DNA from: CBDUMN01 sp965368335
Lineage (GTDB): Bacteria > Pseudomonadota > Alphaproteobacteria > Rhodospirillales > JAPHRK01
Length of the DNA: 55,608 nt
Direction: 5' to 3'
NCBI GenBank assembly: GCA_965368335.1
Contig: CBDUMN010000008.1
Span: forward strand, 1-55,608
A program made the position numbers and the translations under genes. Under the pieces are notes generated by a model that worked only from the letters and a program-made list of their open reading frames with translations, had not been told where the DNA came from and did not search any database. Shown in pieces: positions 1 to 9,136 of the stretch (position 1 is the first letter of the stretch; each line of letters starts with the position of its first letter).

Positions 1-3
1 CAT
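1..3 (-). CDS. Possible start codon of a gene running off the left edge
   Basis: On the minus strand the methyltransferase gene stops at 13..11 and an ATG follows at 3..1, preceded by the purine-rich GAGAAG. A tightly coupled next gene is therefore likely. In restriction-modification units with a fused nuclease/methyltransferase subunit, the next gene usually encodes a DNA-recognition (HsdS-like) subunit. Only the start codon is in view, so identity is inference. Confidence 0.3.
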
Positions 4-10
4 CAGCTTC

Positions 11-1936
11 TCAGGCTGGGATCGAATGAACAACCTCGTGAGACATCACAGCTAGTGTACGCAATTCGGCGTCTCCGGCACGAGGTCGTTGCCGTTTGGG
101 GTCGTCGTTGCCTACGTATTGGCATGGATACATGAATACCGGAGGATTTTCCTGTTCAGCGCTGGCACGCTTTTCGACCACAATGTAGGATGTCTTGACC
201 CGTGCATTTGAACGCTGGAATGCGTCGCCTGGCAGCGAAACAACAGCCTTCACAAGGAACCATGACCGTAATTTATCTCGGAACCAGCGGTAGTCGTCAC
301 CGCTCAGAATGCCGTCATCAACGACGGTTATCATGCGTCCACCCGGCTTTAGGAGTTGGGCATATCGCTCGAGGAATAATAGTACCGACCTTACTAAGCC
401 ACCAGCGCTAGCCCGATTGCGTCCGATTTCAAATGAGTCAAGTATTCGTATTTCCTCGTCTGTGGATCGATCAAGTGCCTTAGCAAAAGGAGGATTCGTG
501 ATTACCACATCGAATGAATTACTGCGGAATAGCCGTCTCAGCTCCTTTTTCTCTTTGATTGTCTCCGGTGTGTCGGTTTCCGCATCAGCTAGTTGTGGAT
601 CAAGTGCGTTTAGGTGGAATATTCGTGTGCCGCCATCACCGTGCAAGTACATATTCAATCGGGCTATCCGCGCCAGGATTGGCGCATTCGCGATGTCCAC
701 GCCGACAATGGCCTCATTAGCAATAGTGTTTTTCAGTTCCAGTTTTCGGTCATCAGCAAGATCTGTTCGAGCGTCAACTTTTCCCCACATATCTGCAAGC
801 ACGTCAATCAAAAAGCCCCCAGTTCCGCAGCAAGCGTCCAGCACCAGATCAGTATGCCGACTGCCATCTTGCTGGGGTGTGTGGGCTTTCAGTTGGGCAA
901 GCTTTACACCCAGTTTGACCAAGCTGCGAGGTGTGAAAAATTGCCCGAGGTCCTTGCCCCGCATTGTGGCATTGAGAAAAGTTTCGAAAAGACGACCATT
1001 CAAGTCTGCATCAATTCCGAACAGGAATAGCTTCTCAAGCTTTCCAACAACTCCTTGGATCGTTTCCGGTTTCAAATTGATTTGCGACCCTGCTTCGAAA
1101 ATCCGTTTCCGTGTGCCTCGTGCTATATCGCGCTCCATGTCGTCCATGAAGCGCCTGAACAGAATCTCGCTCACGGGATTTGGTGAGTTGGCTTCGTTTT
1201 GCTTAATCCACGCTAGCGAAAATTGGACATCTCCCGCCCCAATCTCGAAGTCGTCTTGCTCGAGTACCTCGGGGTAGCTATTGCGAATACGGCGATCTGA
1301 AAGAAGCTTTAGAGAGATGAGTTTCACAAACTCAGAGAACGCATCGGATTGGCTGATGTTGTCTTTCTTATAGATGTGCTGGTGGCACCAACTGAACGCG
1401 GCGTTCACTTCCGAGAGTGATGGCCGCCCCATCTCAAGCGTCTCTGTCGAGTGTCCGGCATTAGCGACGATGGAGTTACGGCTCAACAACCCTCGCAATT
1501 CGTCAAATCGGGCCGTGCCTTCTGTAAACCCAGTGAATGGCACAGAAAATAGGGGGCGGTTGCGGTCGGTGTGATAAACTCGTGTTTCGGTCCCGTTGGT
1601 TAAAAGATAATAGCGGACAGGCCGTTCATCTGTTTCCTCGCCGTTCAGCAATACCGCATAGGCTCGCACCTGCCACTCATGGTCATCGAGATTTGCACCC
1701 GGTTCCTTGGCTTCGATAAGACAGCGAACTGCACCGTCAACGAGAAGGGCAAAATCGGGTCGATAAAGTGCCTGACGGCGACCACGCATCCCTCCTACAG
1801 TTAACACATTCAAGCTATCCTTCGGGCGAATTTCTCTGTCGCTATAGCCGAGATCCTGCAGCATACGCCGAACGAAATTCTGCTCAACATCAGCTTCGTT
1901 TTGCAGCGTATCGTAAGAGCAGTACTTATTTTCCAT
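11..1936 (-). CDS. Fused PD-(D/E)XK-like / N6-adenine DNA methyltransferase subunit of a restriction-modification system
   Basis: A 641-residue protein. Residues about 10-150 resemble the HsdR N-terminal domain and hold a PD-(D/E)XK-like signature: P60-D61, then E75-A-K77. Residues about 170-600 form an HsdM-like methyltransferase, with the QFFTPR motif at 332-337, the SAM-binding motif DACCGTGG at 367-374 and the catalytic NPPF at 481-484. It probably methylates adenine and may also cut DNA. The size and domain order resemble the A subunit of BcgI-type (type IIB/IIG) enzymes, which work with a separate specificity subunit; an ATG just past the stop could begin that partner. The start at 1936 has an upstream AGGTGA. 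The region is more AT-rich than the flagellar genes next to it, which suggests horizontal gain. Methyltransferase assignment is strong; active nuclease function is inference. Confidence 0.85.
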   Translation of the reverse strand: MENKYCSYDTLQNEADVEQNFVRRMLQDLGYSDREIRPKDSLNVLTVGGMRGRRQALYRPDFALLVDGAVRCLIEAKEPGANLDDHEWQVRAYAVLLNGEETDERPVRYYLLTNGTETRVYHTDRNRPLFSVPFTGFTEGTARFDELRGLLSRNSIVANAGHSTETLEMGRPSLSEVNAAFSWCHQHIYKKDNISQSDAFSEFVKLISLKLLSDRRIRNSYPEVLEQDDFEIGAGDVQFSLAWIKQNEANSPNPVSEILFRRFMDDMERDIARGTRKRIFEAGSQINLKPETIQGVVGKLEKLFLFGIDADLNGRLFETFLNATMRGKDLGQFFTPRSLVKLGVKLAQLKAHTPQQDGSRHTDLVLDACCGTGGFLIDVLADMWGKVDARTDLADDRKLELKNTIANEAIVGVDIANAPILARIARLNMYLHGDGGTRIFHLNALDPQLADAETDTPETIKEKKELRRLFRSNSFDVVITNPPFAKALDRSTDEEIRILDSFEIGRNRASAGGLVRSVLLFLERYAQLLKPGGRMITVVDDGILSGDDYRWFRDKLRSWFLVKAVVSLPGDAFQRSNARVKTSYIVVEKRASAEQENPPVFMYPCQYVGNDDPKRQRPRAGDAELRTLAVMSHEVVHSIPA

Positions 1937-2281
1937 GCCAAATCACCTGACTTTTGTTTTGGTGTTTATATAGCTTTATTTGCTTGAAAGAGTAATGAAT
2001 GTGGAGGGTTAACTGGTTTAATAGGCTTTCCATTGTCTTTATGCCCAAGCATACCAAACCTCGTTGATGGAAGTATTTAGGTGATCAAACTTTCCTGATT
2101 TACCTGTGGGTTTTGTGACTATCACCTTCAAGTTTAGATTGGGAAGTATATCAGATAGTTAGCGTAGTCAACGTAGGTGTCATATGCATTATTTTACCTA
2201 TCTCACATCGCCGCGTCTAATTCAGCAAGCATTTCCTTCGTAAGAGTTTTTAATCTATGCAGATCGAAGCTTGGCGCAGAC
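1937..2281. other. Intergenic region between the restriction-modification gene and the flgH terminator
   Basis: About 345 AT-rich bases with no convincing complete gene. They should carry the leftward promoter of the methyltransferase gene. An AT-rich stretch containing TATATA (minus strand, about 1965-1972) is a possible -10 region but is not certain. On the minus strand a start-less reading frame of about 25 codons, ending at 2213, runs out of the flgH terminator and may be the tail of a destroyed gene. Confidence 0.4.
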
Positions 2282-2315
2282 AAAAAAAGGGGGCCGACGT
2301 TTGGGCGTCGGCCCC
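2282..2315 (-). terminator. Rho-independent terminator of the flgF-flgG-flgA-flgH operon
   Basis: A perfect 10-bp GC-rich stem, arms 2290-2299 and 2306-2315, with a 6-base loop. On the minus strand it is followed by a run of seven T (2288-2282). It lies 25 bp past the flgH stop, so the leftward flagellar operon ends here. flgI, which often follows flgH, is not next to it. Confidence 0.93.
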
Positions 2316-2340
2316 GAGTTATTCCAGCAACGGTTAAGCG

Positions 2341-3102
2341 CTAGAACGGGAAAAGGATATCCCAGACTTGAGTGCCCCATCTGGGCTGCTGCAGATCGGA
2401 GATCGTGCCCCGGCCGCCGTAGGCCAGCCGCATCTCGGCGATCTTGTCGTGGGAAACTGAGTTGTCGGTTGCGATGTCTTCGCGGCGAACGATGCCGGTG
2501 ACCTGCAACTCGCGAAGTTCGTAGTTGACCCGGATTTCCTGACGTCCGGCAATTACCAGATTGCCGTTGGGTAGGATTTGGGTGATGACGGCGGCGACCT
2601 CCAGTTCGATAGCCTCAGACCGGTCGATCTCACCGTCGCCACTTGTCGAGTGGTCATTGCCAAAGCTGATCAGCGAGCCCAAATTGGCGCCCTCGGGAAG
2701 GATTTTGGTCGCTTCGGCCTCAAGACCTAACAGGTTGGTGACGTCGGTATCTTCCGAGTCCTCCCGAGTCCGTTCGGTGCTGTTGGCTAGAGACGCTTCG
2801 TTCTCCAGGGCGATGTTGACGGTCAGGATATCGCCCACTTCCTTGGCTCGTTGGTCCTTGAAGAAGGCTTTGGCGCCAGCCCGCCAGAGCGAGTTCGGAT
2901 TGTGGCGCGCGACCTGCGGTGCGGGCATGGGCATGCTGACCGGGCGGTAGTCTGGCCGTTTGGTCGGATTGATGATTGGGGTGTGTTGCGGGCCGTCGCC
3001 GACGGAAGCCAGCCGAGAGACCGTATTGCAGGCCGACAGCGTGGCGGTAGCCGCCAAAACAATGGCGAAACGGCTTAATAATTTGAAAGACTGTTGTTTC
3101 AT
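2341..3102 (-). CDS. flgH: Flagellar basal-body L-ring lipoprotein FlgH
   Basis: A 253-residue lipoprotein that forms the outer-membrane L ring, the bushing around the flagellar rod. A signal peptide ends in the lipobox LSAC with the acylated Cys at 25. The mature part contains the FlgH-typical stretches SLWRAGAKAFFKDQRA and VGDILTVNI and ends in WGTQVWDILFPF. Length fits the family. It is the last gene of the leftward operon flgF-flgG-flgA-flgH, 10 bp after flgA, and is followed by a strong terminator. FlgH is normally partnered by the P-ring protein FlgI, which must be encoded elsewhere. Confidence 0.96.
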   Translation of the reverse strand: MKQQSFKLLSRFAIVLAATATLSACNTVSRLASVGDGPQHTPIINPTKRPDYRPVSMPMPAPQVARHNPNSLWRAGAKAFFKDQRAKEVGDILTVNIALENEASLANSTERTREDSEDTDVTNLLGLEAEATKILPEGANLGSLISFGNDHSTSGDGEIDRSEAIELEVAAVITQILPNGNLVIAGRQEIRVNYELRELQVTGIVRREDIATDNSVSHDKIAEMRLAYGGRGTISDLQQPRWGTQVWDILFPF

Positions 3103-3112
3103 GGCCGTTCTC

Positions 3113-4078
3113 CTAATTCATCGCAATCTGTTTCGGGGCCTGGGAAGCCAGAACGACGGCCGCCATGCTGGGCCCGGTGACGATGGCCTCGATAATCGTG
3201 TTGCTTTGGGTGTTGGAAATTCGAATGGTGTCGCCAACAGCGCCGTCTTCAAGGGCGCGGCCCTTTGAGGTCATGGTCATCATGGGGGTCTTGAGCACCA
3301 GGGTGACCAAGCTCCGGCGTTTGACCATCATAGGGCGTTCGATCTCGGTCGCCTCGATGGTTGCGCCTTCTGCCAGTACCCGGCGCGGGGTCATGCCGAT
3401 GAGGTCCTGCGGGTCGAGTACGGTGCGTTGCGACATGCGGTTCACGCGGACTTTTTTCCATTCGATGTCGCCGCTGCGGATCACTTCGCCTTTGGTGATG
3501 CGTCTTGTCGGCACCGGCACTTCCTGAATTTTGAAGGTACGCCCTTTAACCCGATAACGTTGGGCCGAAGGGGTGTTGGCCGGAGCCGCCAGAATGGCGA
3601 CGAAACGGTTGGAACGGTCGTCGTAGGAAATCTCTTCGACGGACAGCGTCGTGTCCTGGTCAATCGCCGTATGGATCTGAAAAGACCGGTCGCTGATCGT
3701 TGCGATGCTATTGTCGGCCCATCCACGGTCCTGCAATGCGGTGAGCAGTGCTTCTTCGACTTGTGGGCGGTAGATGGTATTGGACTCGCGGGTCACGATG
3801 GTCCGCTCGTTGGCCATCCGGGGGCGCCAGCCCACGCCATAAGCCTTGGCGACCTTGTAGAGCCAGCGGGTTTCAAAAACCTGACGCTTGCCGGGAGCCG
3901 GTGCGTAGGCCACCTGGGCGTCGGCATTTTCCTCGACACCGGTAAACAGGTCGCCAAGATGAATATAGGGGCCGCCGACCACGACATGAGGGTTGAGGGA
4001 GACCGGACCCTGACCCGCCAGAGCGGGAAATACCAGCAGAGCTGCAAGGGTCAAGCCTGTGAGGATGCGTTTCAACAT
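3113..4078 (-). CDS. flgA: Flagellar P-ring assembly chaperone FlgA
   Basis: A 321-residue periplasmic protein that assists polymerisation of the FlgI P ring. It has an N-terminal signal peptide (residues 1 to about 21, ending in ALAG). The C-terminal half carries the SAF/ChapFlgA domain, seen in VPTRRITKGEVIRSGDIEW and the following LIGMTPRRVLAEGATI. At 321 residues it is longer than enterobacterial FlgA (about 220), which is common in Alphaproteobacteria, where the N-terminal half is extended. It lies between flgG and flgH with 10-bp gaps, so one transcript is expected. Confidence 0.94.
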   Translation of the reverse strand: MLKRILTGLTLAALLVFPALAGQGPVSLNPHVVVGGPYIHLGDLFTGVEENADAQVAYAPAPGKRQVFETRWLYKVAKAYGVGWRPRMANERTIVTRESNTIYRPQVEEALLTALQDRGWADNSIATISDRSFQIHTAIDQDTTLSVEEISYDDRSNRFVAILAAPANTPSAQRYRVKGRTFKIQEVPVPTRRITKGEVIRSGDIEWKKVRVNRMSQRTVLDPQDLIGMTPRRVLAEGATIEATEIERPMMVKRRSLVTLVLKTPMMTMTSKGRALEDGAVGDTIRISNTQSNTIIEAIVTGPSMAAVVLASQAPKQIAMN

Positions 4079-4088
4079 GATCGCCTCC

Positions 4089-4874
<786 letters not shown>

Positions 4875-4910
4875 TGTTCCCGTCCTTTCTTAAACGTTAC
4901 CGTTCACCGT

Positions 4911-5639
4911 TTAGCGGCGAATCAGCTCTGCAACCGCACTCATGCGCTTGTCTTCTTTGTCGATGAATGACTTGATCGAGGTGTAAGCCCGCTGCGATTC
5001 AATCATCTTGGTCATTTCGATGATCGGGTTGACGTTGGACCCTTCAAGCGATCCCTGGATTACGTGAGGAGTTTCCACGGGTATCGCTTCCTCGGAAGTT
5101 ATGTAATGGCCGTTCGGTTCTTTCTGTAGACGTTGCTTGTTTTCAAACGTCACGATATCGAGCTTGCCGATGGGACCGTTGGAGGTCGAGACCGTGCCGT
5201 CCCGGCTGATATCGATTTGGCTTTCATTGGGGGCAAAAAAGAAGGGCTGTCCCGCGTCCGAAAGCACCGGATTGCCGTCGCTGGTGATCAGCTGACCTTC
5301 CTCATTCAGTTGGAAGTGGCCGTTCCGCGTATAGCGCGTGCCTTGAGGTGTTTCCAAGACGAAGAAGCCGTCGCCGTGCAGCGCCAGATCCAGGTCGTTG
5401 TGGGTCTGGTTGATCGCGCCTTCATTGAAGTTTTGGTACTGGGCTATATCCCGGACATAGGCCAGCTTTTGCGGAAGTAGCCGCTCGCCGCCTTTGCTTT
5501 TAACCAGATGGTCCACGAACATCATCTTTTCGCCTTTGTAGGCGGTGGTGTTCATGTTTGCCATGTTGTTGGCGATGACCGACATTTCGCGTCGAATCGC
5601 CGATTGCCGTGAGAGGGCTATGTATAATGTATTTTCCAT
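4911..5639 (-). CDS. flgF: Flagellar proximal rod protein FlgF
   Basis: A 242-residue proximal rod protein, paralogous to FlgG. The start at 5639 is chosen because the protein then opens with MENTLYIALSRQ, the usual FlgF N-terminus, and is preceded by the ribosome-binding sequence GGGAAAG. A 23-codon in-frame extension upstream has no such support. The NNMANMNTTAYKGE motif near the N-terminus and the C-terminal ESQRAYTSIKSFI helix identify the rod/hook family. It is the first gene of the leftward operon and is transcribed divergently from fliL. Confidence 0.95.
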   Translation of the reverse strand: MENTLYIALSRQSAIRREMSVIANNMANMNTTAYKGEKMMFVDHLVKSKGGERLLPQKLAYVRDIAQYQNFNEGAINQTHNDLDLALHGDGFFVLETPQGTRYTRNGHFQLNEEGQLITSDGNPVLSDAGQPFFFAPNESQIDISRDGTVSTSNGPIGKLDIVTFENKQRLQKEPNGHYITSEEAIPVETPHVIQGSLEGSNVNPIIEMTKMIESQRAYTSIKSFIDKEDKRMSAVAELIRR

Positions 5640-6027
5640 CGTTCTTTCCCGTCCGCGCTCGTTGTCGCGAGAATTGATTGCCTGGAGTAAATGCAGGGAC
5701 CGTGCCAAACTTTAAAACACAATAAAAACAATTGGTTGCGACTGTATCGCTTGGGTTTTTGCTAGGCAAGAGAAGGGTGCGGCAGGGGTTGCCCGGCAGC
5801 TTTTTCCTCGTTTGGCCGAGGGGGAGGAGGAGAAACGATAAAAACCTTGTCGCCGCTCTATCGAAAACAACGAGAATCGCTTACAGAGATATTGCCGGTT
5901 GCGCACCGGATGGGGTGCGGCCCTTTCAATGACTTGTTAAGGTTATGGGCCTAAAGTTGTTCAATTGTAGAGGTGTGTCCGTCTTTGTGCGGGTGCGTCT
6001 GTAAACTCGAGGAGCGGGTCGAAATTC
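5640..6027. promoter_or_regulatory. Divergent control region between flgF and fliL
   Basis: Some 388 bases without a supported gene. It must hold the promoters of both the leftward rod/ring operon and the rightward switch/chemotaxis operon. I searched by eye for sigma-54 (GG-N10-GC) and sigma-28 elements and found none good enough to call. A 6-bp inverted repeat (CGCACC/GGTGCG, about 5899-5916) lies near the fliL side. The region could include sites for a flagellar master regulator, but none is identified. Confidence 0.5.
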
Positions 6028-6597
6028 ATGGCAGACGACGATCTCGACGATGACGATCTGGACGATGAGGATCTAGACGATCTCGACGAAGATGATGAGG
6101 GATCATCCGGCGGTGGCGGGAAAAAGAAACTGATCCTGCTGATCCTGTTGCCGCTGCTTCTGGTTATTGGCGGGACGACCGGCGCCTACTTCGCCGGCTT
6201 GCTTGACCCGGTGATTGCTATGGTCGTCGGTGAGGAAGCCGCGGCAGAGGGTGAAGAAGGTGCAGCGGAAGAAGAGGGGGGTGTCCCCCAGGCTGCCGTT
6301 TTCTATGATTTGCCCGAGTTGCTTGTGAACCTCAATACCGGGGGGCGCAAGTCGAGTTTTTTGAAAATTCGCGTCGCGCTTGAGCTTCAAAAGCAGGAAG
6401 ACGTTGCCTCAATGGAGGCGGTGATGCCGCGAATTATCGATAATTTCCAGGTCTATCTGCGTGAGTTGCGGATTGAGGATCTGAAGGGCTCCATGGGAGT
6501 CTACCGATTGAAGGAAGAATTGCTGACCCGGGTCAATGCGGCTGTTGCGCCCGCCAGGGTCAATGATGTGTTGTTTAAGGAGATGCTGGTCCAGTAG
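6028..6597 (+). CDS. fliL: Flagellar basal-body-associated protein FliL
   Basis: A 189-residue inner-membrane protein that surrounds the stators and supports torque. The N-terminal 25 residues are almost entirely Asp/Glu (cytoplasmic). A single membrane segment spans about 34-55, an acidic Ala/Glu linker follows, and a periplasmic FliL domain starts at FYDLPELLVNLNT. The acidic N-terminus is unusually dense in Asp. First gene of the rightward motor operon, 25 bp before fliM; the usual alphaproteobacterial order fliL-fliM supports the call. Confidence 0.93.
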   Translation: MADDDLDDDDLDDEDLDDLDEDDEGSSGGGGKKKLILLILLPLLLVIGGTTGAYFAGLLDPVIAMVVGEEAAAEGEEGAAEEEGGVPQAAVFYDLPELLVNLNTGGRKSSFLKIRVALELQKQEDVASMEAVMPRIIDNFQVYLRELRIEDLKGSMGVYRLKEELLTRVNAAVAPARVNDVLFKEMLVQ

Positions 6598-6622
6598 GGC
6601 CCGTGCGTTTTAAGGAAGTTGG

Positions 6623-7813
6623 ATGGTTCCGCCGATCGACGATGATGAAGATCAAGACGCCCTAGCTGCCGAATGGGAAGCCGCGCTGGCTGCCGACGGT
6701 GGTGGCGATGGCGGCGATGGCGGCGACGGCGATCAGGACGATTTGGCTGCCGAATGGGAAGCCATGGTTGCCGGTGGCGACGGCGATGACGGCGGCGGAG
6801 ACGTCGGCGGGGATATGATGACCGGCGGAGTGGGGCGTGAATCCACCCGCGTACTCAACCAGGATGAAATCGACAGTCTTCTGGGGTTCGACGACGAACA
6901 CGAAGATCAGGTCGAGCAGTCTGGTATTCAGGCGATCCTCAATTCGGCCCTAGTCTCCTACGAGCGTCTGCCCATGCTGGAGGTGGTCTTCGACCGCTTG
7001 GTCCGCATGATGTCGACGTCTTTGCGGAACTTTACCTCCGATAACGTGGAAGTGTCGCTCGACAATATCGTATCCATTCGCTTTGGGGATTATCTCAACT
7101 CTATCCCCCTGCCGGCCATGCTCGGCGTGTTTAAGGCCGAGGAATGGGATAACTTCGGCCTGTTGACCGTCGATTCTTCTTTGATCTACTCAATCGTCGA
7201 CGTGTTGCTTGGCGGACGCCGGGGAACGGCGGCCATGCGGATTGAGGGGCGACCCTATACGACCATCGAACGCAATTTGGTCGAGCGTATGGTTCATGTA
7301 GTGCTCGGCGACCTGAGCGCCGCTTTCGACCCTTTAAGCCCGGTCACCATGCGGTTTGACCGGTTGGAAACCAACCCACGATTCGCCACCATTTCGCGGC
7401 CCTCAAACGCCGCTATCGTCGCCAAGCTTCGCATTGACATGGAAGATCGCGGCGGACGGCTTGAGTTGCTGTTGCCTTACGCAACCCTCGAGCCGGTTCG
7501 TGAGTTGCTTCTCCAGATGTTCATGGGTGAGAAGTTCGGTCGCGACTCGATTTGGGAAACCCACTTGGCGAATGAGCTTTGGCAGACCGAGGTTCAGCTA
7601 GAGGCGGTTTTGGATCAGCAGATTCGAAATCTGCGCGAGGTGCTCGATTGGCAGGTCGGTTCGCAGCTTCCTCTGACCGCGACGCCTGAGTCAAATGTCG
7701 TGCTTCGCTGCGGAGAAGTGCCTATGTTTATCGGCAAAATGGGGCGCAAAGGAGACCATATCGCCGTTCGCGTGGGCGGCAAGGTCAAGCGCGAAACCAA
7801 GGAGCAGGGATAG
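6623..7813 (+). CDS. fliM: Flagellar motor switch protein FliM with duplicated N-terminal motif
   Basis: A 396-residue C-ring protein that binds phospho-CheY and switches rotation. The usual CheY-binding/EIDxLL segment (VLNQDEIDSLL) is not at the N-terminus but at about residues 77-87. It is preceded by about 75 extra residues made of two copies of an LAAEWEA motif (residues 14-20 and 41-47) joined by Gly/Asp-rich linkers. The middle CheC-like domain and the C-terminal SpoA domain (TATPESNVVLRCGEVPMFIG) follow. It ends 2 bp before the next start, so translation is probably coupled. FliG and FliN are not in this window. Confidence 0.95.
   Translation: MVPPIDDDEDQDALAAEWEAALAADGGGDGGDGGDGDQDDLAAEWEAMVAGGDGDDGGGDVGGDMMTGGVGRESTRVLNQDEIDSLLGFDDEHEDQVEQSGIQAILNSALVSYERLPMLEVVFDRLVRMMSTSLRNFTSDNVEVSLDNIVSIRFGDYLNSIPLPAMLGVFKAEEWDNFGLLTVDSSLIYSIVDVLLGGRRGTAAMRIEGRPYTTIERNLVERMVHVVLGDLSAAFDPLSPVTMRFDRLETNPRFATISRPSNAAIVAKLRIDMEDRGGRLELLLPYATLEPVRELLLQMFMGEKFGRDSIWETHLANELWQTEVQLEAVLDQQIRNLREVLDWQVGSQLPLTATPESNVVLRCGEVPMFIGKMGRKGDHIAVRVGGKVKRETKEQG
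6665..6763 (+). repeat. Direct repeat inside fliM
   Basis: An identical 18-base segment occurs at 6665-6682 and 6746-6763, spaced by exactly 27 codons. It encodes AAEWEA within LAAEWEA. The Gly/Asp linkers around each copy are similar as well, pointing to an in-frame tandem duplication. Confidence 0.85.
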
Positions 7814-7815
7814 CG

Positions 7816-8298
7816 GTGTCACTCTCATTCTCTCTCATTCTCGATATTCTGATCGCGGTGCTTCTGGTCGCCACCATTGGCTATGCCGTAGCGCTGAACC
7901 GGCGTCTTTCCCTGTTGCGTAAGGACAAAGACGAGCTTGAGGCTCTGACCCGCAAGTTCGCCGACGCGACCACCAAAGCAGACGCCAGCATCCAAAATCT
8001 CAAGGGCTCAACGGAGAGCGTTGCCAAAGAACTGCAAAAAGGCCTGGATAAGGCTGAGGCTCTGCGTGACGACCTGTCGTTCCTCATTGACCGCGGTGGT
8101 TCAATTGCCGACCGTCTGGAAAACGGTGTGCGCGGCGCGCGTAAGGAAGGGGCTCCAGTTGCCAAGGCGGAAGTCCCCCGTGAAACGCCGCGCGCCAAAG
8201 AGCCGCCCCGGCGTGTGCCTGACCCTTCGGAAGAAGGGCCGGACGCCCGCTCAAAGGCTGAGCAGGAACTGCTTAAAGCGCTCCAGGAAATGCGCTAG
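7816..8298 (+). CDS. DUF6468-like flagellar membrane protein
   Basis: A 160-residue protein with one N-terminal membrane segment (residues about 7-26), a long charged coiled-coil-like helix (about 30-105) and a Pro/Arg/Glu-rich tail. It starts with GTG two bases after the fliM stop. The order fliM, this protein, motE is characteristic of alphaproteobacterial flagellar operons, where such proteins are annotated DUF6468. I cannot assign a biochemical role. From position and topology it is probably a basal-body or stator accessory facing the cytoplasm. Confidence 0.75.
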   Translation: MSLSFSLILDILIAVLLVATIGYAVALNRRLSLLRKDKDELEALTRKFADATTKADASIQNLKGSTESVAKELQKGLDKAEALRDDLSFLIDRGGSIADRLENGVRGARKEGAPVAKAEVPRETPRAKEPPRRVPDPSEEGPDARSKAEQELLKALQEMR

Positions 8299-8307
8299 GA
8301 GGCTGAG

Positions 8308-9033
8308 ATGGAACTTCTTGCTAAAATCCGGGTGCTGCCAGTCACGATTTTCGTCGCTTTGATGCTTTTGCCCATCAAGGTCAACGATATTTGGGATGGA
8401 TACGAAGATTTGACCCAGGGGGTTGGAATCGCATCGGCCGAAGCGCAGCAGAGCCCAAAAAATCAGCCTCCCGCGGATGCCGCCGATATGGCCGCTGAGG
8501 AAGAAGGGATGGCTGAAGGCGAGGCCGCCGCTGAAGAAGAGCTCAGAGACGAAGATTTCGCCATGGAAGAGGAAGAGCCCTCTTTCGCCGATGATCCGAC
8601 CTTGCTCACTCAGGCCGAAATCGATCTTCTCCAACAGTTGGCGGATCGCCGAGAAGAGCTTGAGCAGCGCGCCCAAGAGATTGAAGAGCGGAACGCTCTG
8701 TTGATCGCCGCTGAACAGCGTATCGACCGCAAGGTTGTCGATATGCAAAACCTGCGCAAAACTATTGAGGGCTTGCTGGTCAAACATGACAAGCAGCAGG
8801 AACAGAAAATGTCCAGCCTGGTGAAGATTTATGAGAATATGAAGCCCAAGGATGCGGCCCGTATTTTCGAGGAATTGGACATGGATACCCTCTTGATGGT
8901 GGCGGAGCGCATGAAAGAACGGAAGCTGGCTCCGGTTATGGCTAAAATGAACCCGGAAAAAGCCAAGGAGATGACTGTTGAATTGGCGCGGCTGAGAAAT
9001 ATGCCAATTCCGGGTGAGAATGACGGTGGATAG
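8308..9033 (+). CDS. motE: MotE-like flagellar chaperone with MgtE N-terminal-like domain
   Basis: A 241-residue exported or membrane-anchored protein. An N-terminal hydrophobic segment covers about 9-27. An Ala/Glu-rich region and a coiled coil (about 95-150) follow. The C-terminal helical repeat (KPKDAARIFEELDMDTLL) is typical of the MgtE intracellular/FliG-like superhelix found in MotE. In rhizobia MotE is a periplasmic chaperone needed for the stator-associated protein MotC; the same job here is inference. It sits 9 bp after the DUF6468 gene and ends the tightly packed front part of the operon; about 100 bp separate it from cheY. Confidence 0.8.
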   Translation: MELLAKIRVLPVTIFVALMLLPIKVNDIWDGYEDLTQGVGIASAEAQQSPKNQPPADAADMAAEEEGMAEGEAAAEEELRDEDFAMEEEEPSFADDPTLLTQAEIDLLQQLADRREELEQRAQEIEERNALLIAAEQRIDRKVVDMQNLRKTIEGLLVKHDKQQEQKMSSLVKIYENMKPKDAARIFEELDMDTLLMVAERMKERKLAPVMAKMNPEKAKEMTVELARLRNMPIPGENDGG

Positions 9034-9136
9034 TGGAAAAAAGGTTGCGTGGGTGATTCCCTTGTTTTAACAAATATATAGGGAATTTAGTGCTCTTCTA
9101 AGGGGAAGTCCGAAACGGGACGTAATGGAGTTGTAA

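Noticed and set aside
309..1277. Long open frame (322 codons) on the plus strand opposite the methyltransferase gene
   Set aside because: It overlaps a gene with clear catalytic motifs on the other strand, has low-complexity Ser/Arg content and no family features.
5899..5916. Inverted repeat in the flgF-fliL gap as a terminator
   Set aside because: Only 6 bp and no T run; it lies upstream of both divergent genes, where no transcript needs ending.
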